Source: Parabacteroides sp. PF5-6 (GTDB taxonomy: Bacteria > Bacteroidota > Bacteroidia > Bacteroidales > Tannerellaceae). From it: a DNA stretch of 64,000 bases. Position numbers and translations under genes: made by a program. Below, piece by piece: positions 61,558-64,000 of this stretch (its first letter is position 1; every line of letters begins with the position of its first letter). Below the pieces are notes generated by a model. It was not told the origin of the DNA. It ran no database searches and was given only the letters and a program-made list of their open reading frames with translations. The stretch is from NCBI RefSeq assembly GCF_029504695.1, contig NZ_JAQFIN010000012.1:1-64000 (forward strand), read 5' to 3'.

Positions 61558-64000
61558 CTATTCCATCAATACCTCCCTCACACACCGCAGCCCATAGCCG
61601 GAGGCCGGATAGTCCGCAGTAACCGTGATACTCAGGTCGCTATTAATATGCAGGGCGTATCCCTGTTGCTTACCACTGCCATCGGCAGCCCAGAGGGCGA
61701 TATCCCGGAAGAGGGGGGCGCTGTTGATCTTGCCGTCGTTGGGACGGATGTTCCCCATATAGGGAAAATAGAGCGGTTGGTAGTCGTCGCCGATGATATA
61801 CCGGCGCGACTTCTTGTGCTCGCCCTGTACGGAGCCGTCGCGGCTGTCGCGCAGGCGGATAAACTCGGCCTGTGTCGGCAGGCGCCATCCTGTGGGACAG
61901 GGGGTATTGGCGGCGTTGCTCCAGAAGGGGTTGCGGATATTCTGGTCGGTGGAGTTCGACGTAAGCCAGTCGAACGGTGCCATCGTGTTATAGATAAACT
62001 TGTCTTTGTAGGCACCCGTGGTCGCGTAGGCCAGGGAGAACGGTCCCCAGGAACTCGCCGGTTCGGGGTTTTGCGTGAATGCTTTGTTACGGCCCCATTG
62101 GAAATAGTTTCCGGTGGAGGCGGTCGAGGGCGAATCCGTCTCGAGCAGGGTCTGCCCTACGTTGACAGGCGCCCAGTAGAGGTTGTCGATCCGCACGGCA
62201 CGGGTGTTCGTACCGGGGTAGATCGTATGGTTGGTCGTCAGCGTGAGCGACGTGCCGTAGTCGAGGTTGGCGGCATTCAATAGATGCAATTCCGCATGGA
62301 CATCGGCGGCAGGCGCTTGCGGGAAGACTATCCCGTAGTAGTCGAGGGTATAGATACCGTCGACTTCGGTATGGTACTTATAGATCAGGTCATCGACCGA
62401 GTGGACACCCAGGTCGTCGAGTCCGTCCTCGGTGATGCCCAGGTAGTAGGTCGTGCCCTGGATCGAGCGTACGGCAAACCAGATGGCATCGTGGGGCTGC
62501 ACGTGGTCGATCAGGCAGGTCAGCCGGTCGGGGAACCAGGTATTGGCACTAATATCGTTGCCGTAGCCATCGACAAAATGCAGGTCTTCGATCGCACACG
62601 TATAGTCGGGGGCGAAGAGCAGGCGGAAACTCGTGAAGAGCTCGGGCTTGGCACCGTTCTCGATACGTATCTCGATCTCGAAGTTCTCGAGCGGTTTCTG
62701 CGGGAAGGTCACTTCGTAGAGCTCGCGCAACTGTCCCTCTTCGAGGTAAGTTTCGAGCTTCTGCACAAAGGCTTTGCGCGCTTCGGGCGTCTCCAGTCCC
62801 AATTCGTCCCAACTGCCGTCGAGCAGGATCACCTCGGGCTCGGTGCTCTGGATATTATTGACCACGAAGGTGATGCGATAGCCTTCGTCGAGGTCGTCGA
62901 GGTAGGCGGTCTGCGTCTCTTCGTTCCAGAAACTGCGCGCGCTGGGCTGTCCCTCATCGTCGGTGAAGGCGATATCTTTGTATTCGGGACGTTTGAATAC
63001 GGGTTGCACGGGGATGGTCGTTCCTTCCGACCATTCGCTGACGGCAAGCGACCACTCCACCTCGAGCCCTTCGTCGGCGGGCGCCAGGCGGAACCGGTAG
63101 CAGGTATTGCGCGTGAGCGGGATGATCTGTCCGTCCTGCATCATCTCGATGCGTTTGGTATAGGGCTCGCCGCCCAGTGTGCCTTTGATCAACAGGGCGG
63201 TATGGGGCACCGAGCCGTCATTGGCGGCCTCGTAGGTGTAGAGGCCGTGGATATGGATGTTGTCGTCGGAATGCCATTCTTTATTGCCCGTCGGACGCAC
63301 GGGGATATCGTAACTGTTCTCGTTGCCTTCGACGATAAAGGTATATTTCTTGGGGTTAATGAGCTCGACGGAGGTCAACAGGAACGGCTTACCGGGTGCG
63401 TTGGCGGCAGCATTGACGATATCGATCCGGGCGACCAGGCGCTGCAGGTGGATCGTCTCGGTCACGGCCAGTCCCTGGATCAATGTGACCTCTTTATAGC
63501 CGAGCATCAACAAGGGCGGCTGTACGCCATCGGCGGTCGTCTCGGCGGAGACCAGGGTATAGAGATCGTCCCAGGTCTTTACACGCTGCAAGGCGTCGGT
63601 GAGACCGTTCTCGCGGTAGTTGGCGATCACCGCCACCTCGCTCTTGCCGGCGAAGCTGGGGCTCTTGACACGCAGGGAGGTGGTGAAGGAGCCGTCGCCG
63701 TTGTCGGTGATATCGTCGTCGGTCAGTAGATAAGAGCGGAAAGCACCCTGGCGGTAGTCGTCGTCGCCCGGCTTGCCGTAGTCGCGGGTGCGCACGAAGC
63801 AGGCGACGGAGCGGATCGCATTCTCCCCGTCGAGCGGCTGCACACGCTCGTCGGCACGCGTGCGGACCGTGCCCAGGTGCACCACCAGGCCGGCAACATC
63901 CTCACCCCATGAGCCGGGGGGGATCAGGTCGGTATGGAGCAATGTCTCGTTAGAGCAGGCAGTCAAGAAGAGGCCTGCGATAAGGAGGAGTAATATGTTG
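61558..64000 (-). CDS. FISUMP-type fimbrillin-like lipoprotein 4 (5' end outside window)
   Basis: The frame is open to the window edge: upstream of the TTG that could serve as a start at 63966, the code continues as ILLLLIAGLFLTACSNETLL, a lipoprotein signal with lipobox LTAC, so the true start lies beyond 64000. At least 813 residues are visible. GLVVHLGTVRTRADERVQPLDGE, SVACFVRTRDYGKPGDDDY, YWAPVNVGQTLLETDS, YFQWGRNK, PCPTGWRLPTQAEFIRL and LRCVREV match the other paralogues. Confidence 0.85.
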   Translation of the reverse strand, partial: NILLLLIAGLFLTACSNETLLHTDLIPPGSWGEDVAGLVVHLGTVRTRADERVQPLDGENAIRSVACFVRTRDYGKPGDDDYRQGAFRSYLLTDDDITDNGDGSFTTSLRVKSPSFAGKSEVAVIANYRENGLTDALQRVKTWDDLYTLVSAETTADGVQPPLLMLGYKEVTLIQGLAVTETIHLQRLVARIDIVNAAANAPGKPFLLTSVELINPKKYTFIVEGNENSYDIPVRPTGNKEWHSDDNIHIHGLYTYEAANDGSVPHTALLIKGTLGGEPYTKRIEMMQDGQIIPLTRNTCYRFRLAPADEGLEVEWSLAVSEWSEGTTIPVQPVFKRPEYKDIAFTDDEGQPSARSFWNEETQTAYLDDLDEGYRITFVVNNIQSTEPEVILLDGSWDELGLETPEARKAFVQKLETYLEEGQLRELYEVTFPQKPLENFEIEIRIENGAKPELFTSFRLLFAPDYTCAIEDLHFVDGYGNDISANTWFPDRLTCLIDHVQPHDAIWFAVRSIQGTTYYLGITEDGLDDLGVHSVDDLIYKYHTEVDGIYTLDYYGIVFPQAPAADVHAELHLLNAANLDYGTSLTLTTNHTIYPGTNTRAVRIDNLYWAPVNVGQTLLETDSPSTASTGNYFQWGRNKAFTQNPEPASSWGPFSLAYATTGAYKDKFIYNTMAPFDWLTSNSTDQNIRNPFWSNAANTPCPTGWRLPTQAEFIRLRDSRDGSVQGEHKKSRRYIIGDDYQPLYFPYMGNIRPNDGKINSAPLFRDIALWAADGSGKQQGYALHINSDLSITVTADYPASGYGLRCVREVLME

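Noticed and set aside
62284-63729. 481-codon plus-strand frame
   Set aside because: Antisense shadow of paralogue 4; the minus-strand gene has the lipobox, FISUMP motifs and paralogues.

Overview
The window looks like chromosome of a gut Bacteroidales, most likely Parabacteroides or a close relative. Grounds: promoters carry the Bacteroidota -7 box TAnnTTTG; there is a SusC/TonB-type receptor, a type V pilus (FimA/Mfa-type) locus, an M56/BlaI pair, a 7TM-HD phosphodiesterase, a LytTR two-component pair and PcfK/PcfJ-like mobile-element genes. The genus is an inference from overall gene style; no rRNA or tRNA was found to confirm it.

Positions 1-15,000 are an AT-rich accessory region. It holds the tail of a gene ending in a sliding-clamp-type motif, an IstA remnant of an IS21-family element with its terminal repeats, a seven-gene arsenic operon (arsR, thioredoxin lipoprotein, ArsG-type permease, small thioredoxin, ArsP-type permease, arsC, cupin) with three matching ArsR-like operators, a leftward mobile-element module (PcfK, PcfJ and five uncharacterised genes), a rightward cassette (flavin-type NimA-like protein, a frameshifted small gene, a DUF1905/YdeI protein, a small DUF, a GNAT acetyltransferase, a DUF5131 protein) and a two-ORF ISAon1-type insertion sequence. 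The IS abuts a 325-bp inverted-repeat element (family A), followed by an Abi-family gene.

Positions 15,800-45,200 are chromosome-like: DUF4199 protein, glycosyltransferase, IlvD/Edd dehydratase, tandem ApbE flavin transferase lipoproteins, a leftward operon (nitroreductase, DUF2520, KdsC-like phosphatase, Maf), a TonB receptor, a decayed Rpn-family protein, the 7TM-HD protein, gltX-waaA, a second family A element, an MNT/HEPN pair overlapping pbpC, regulators, a DUF418 protein, an NlpE-like lipoprotein, a DUF2179 protein, LytS/LytTR and OmpR-type two-component systems, and a PAP2 phosphatase. Several promoters have the -7 box only 4-5 nt before the start codon, suggesting leaderless mRNAs.

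Positions 45,200-49,640 form a compact operon behind a perfect 20-bp palindrome: BlaI-like repressor, an M56 protease carrying internal repeats, a coiled coil and a SusC-plug-like tail, a six-bladed-propeller lipoprotein, and a CarboxypepD-like outer-membrane-associated protein. It may be an envelope-sensing proteolytic switch.

Positions 49,670-64,000 are a leftward fimbrial locus: four long paralogous lipoproteins with a fimbrillin-like N-half and a FISUMP-type C-terminal domain, a FimB/Mfa2-type anchor, a fimbrillin with a C-terminal BACON-like domain, and a small membrane protein. Its spacers are unusually rich in repeats: 10-bp-period arrays, a 22-bp dyad array, and two copies of a 160-bp palindromic element that exactly bracket one adhesin gene. 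This is the best candidate for an undescribed variable surface-structure system. The last gene runs off the right edge.
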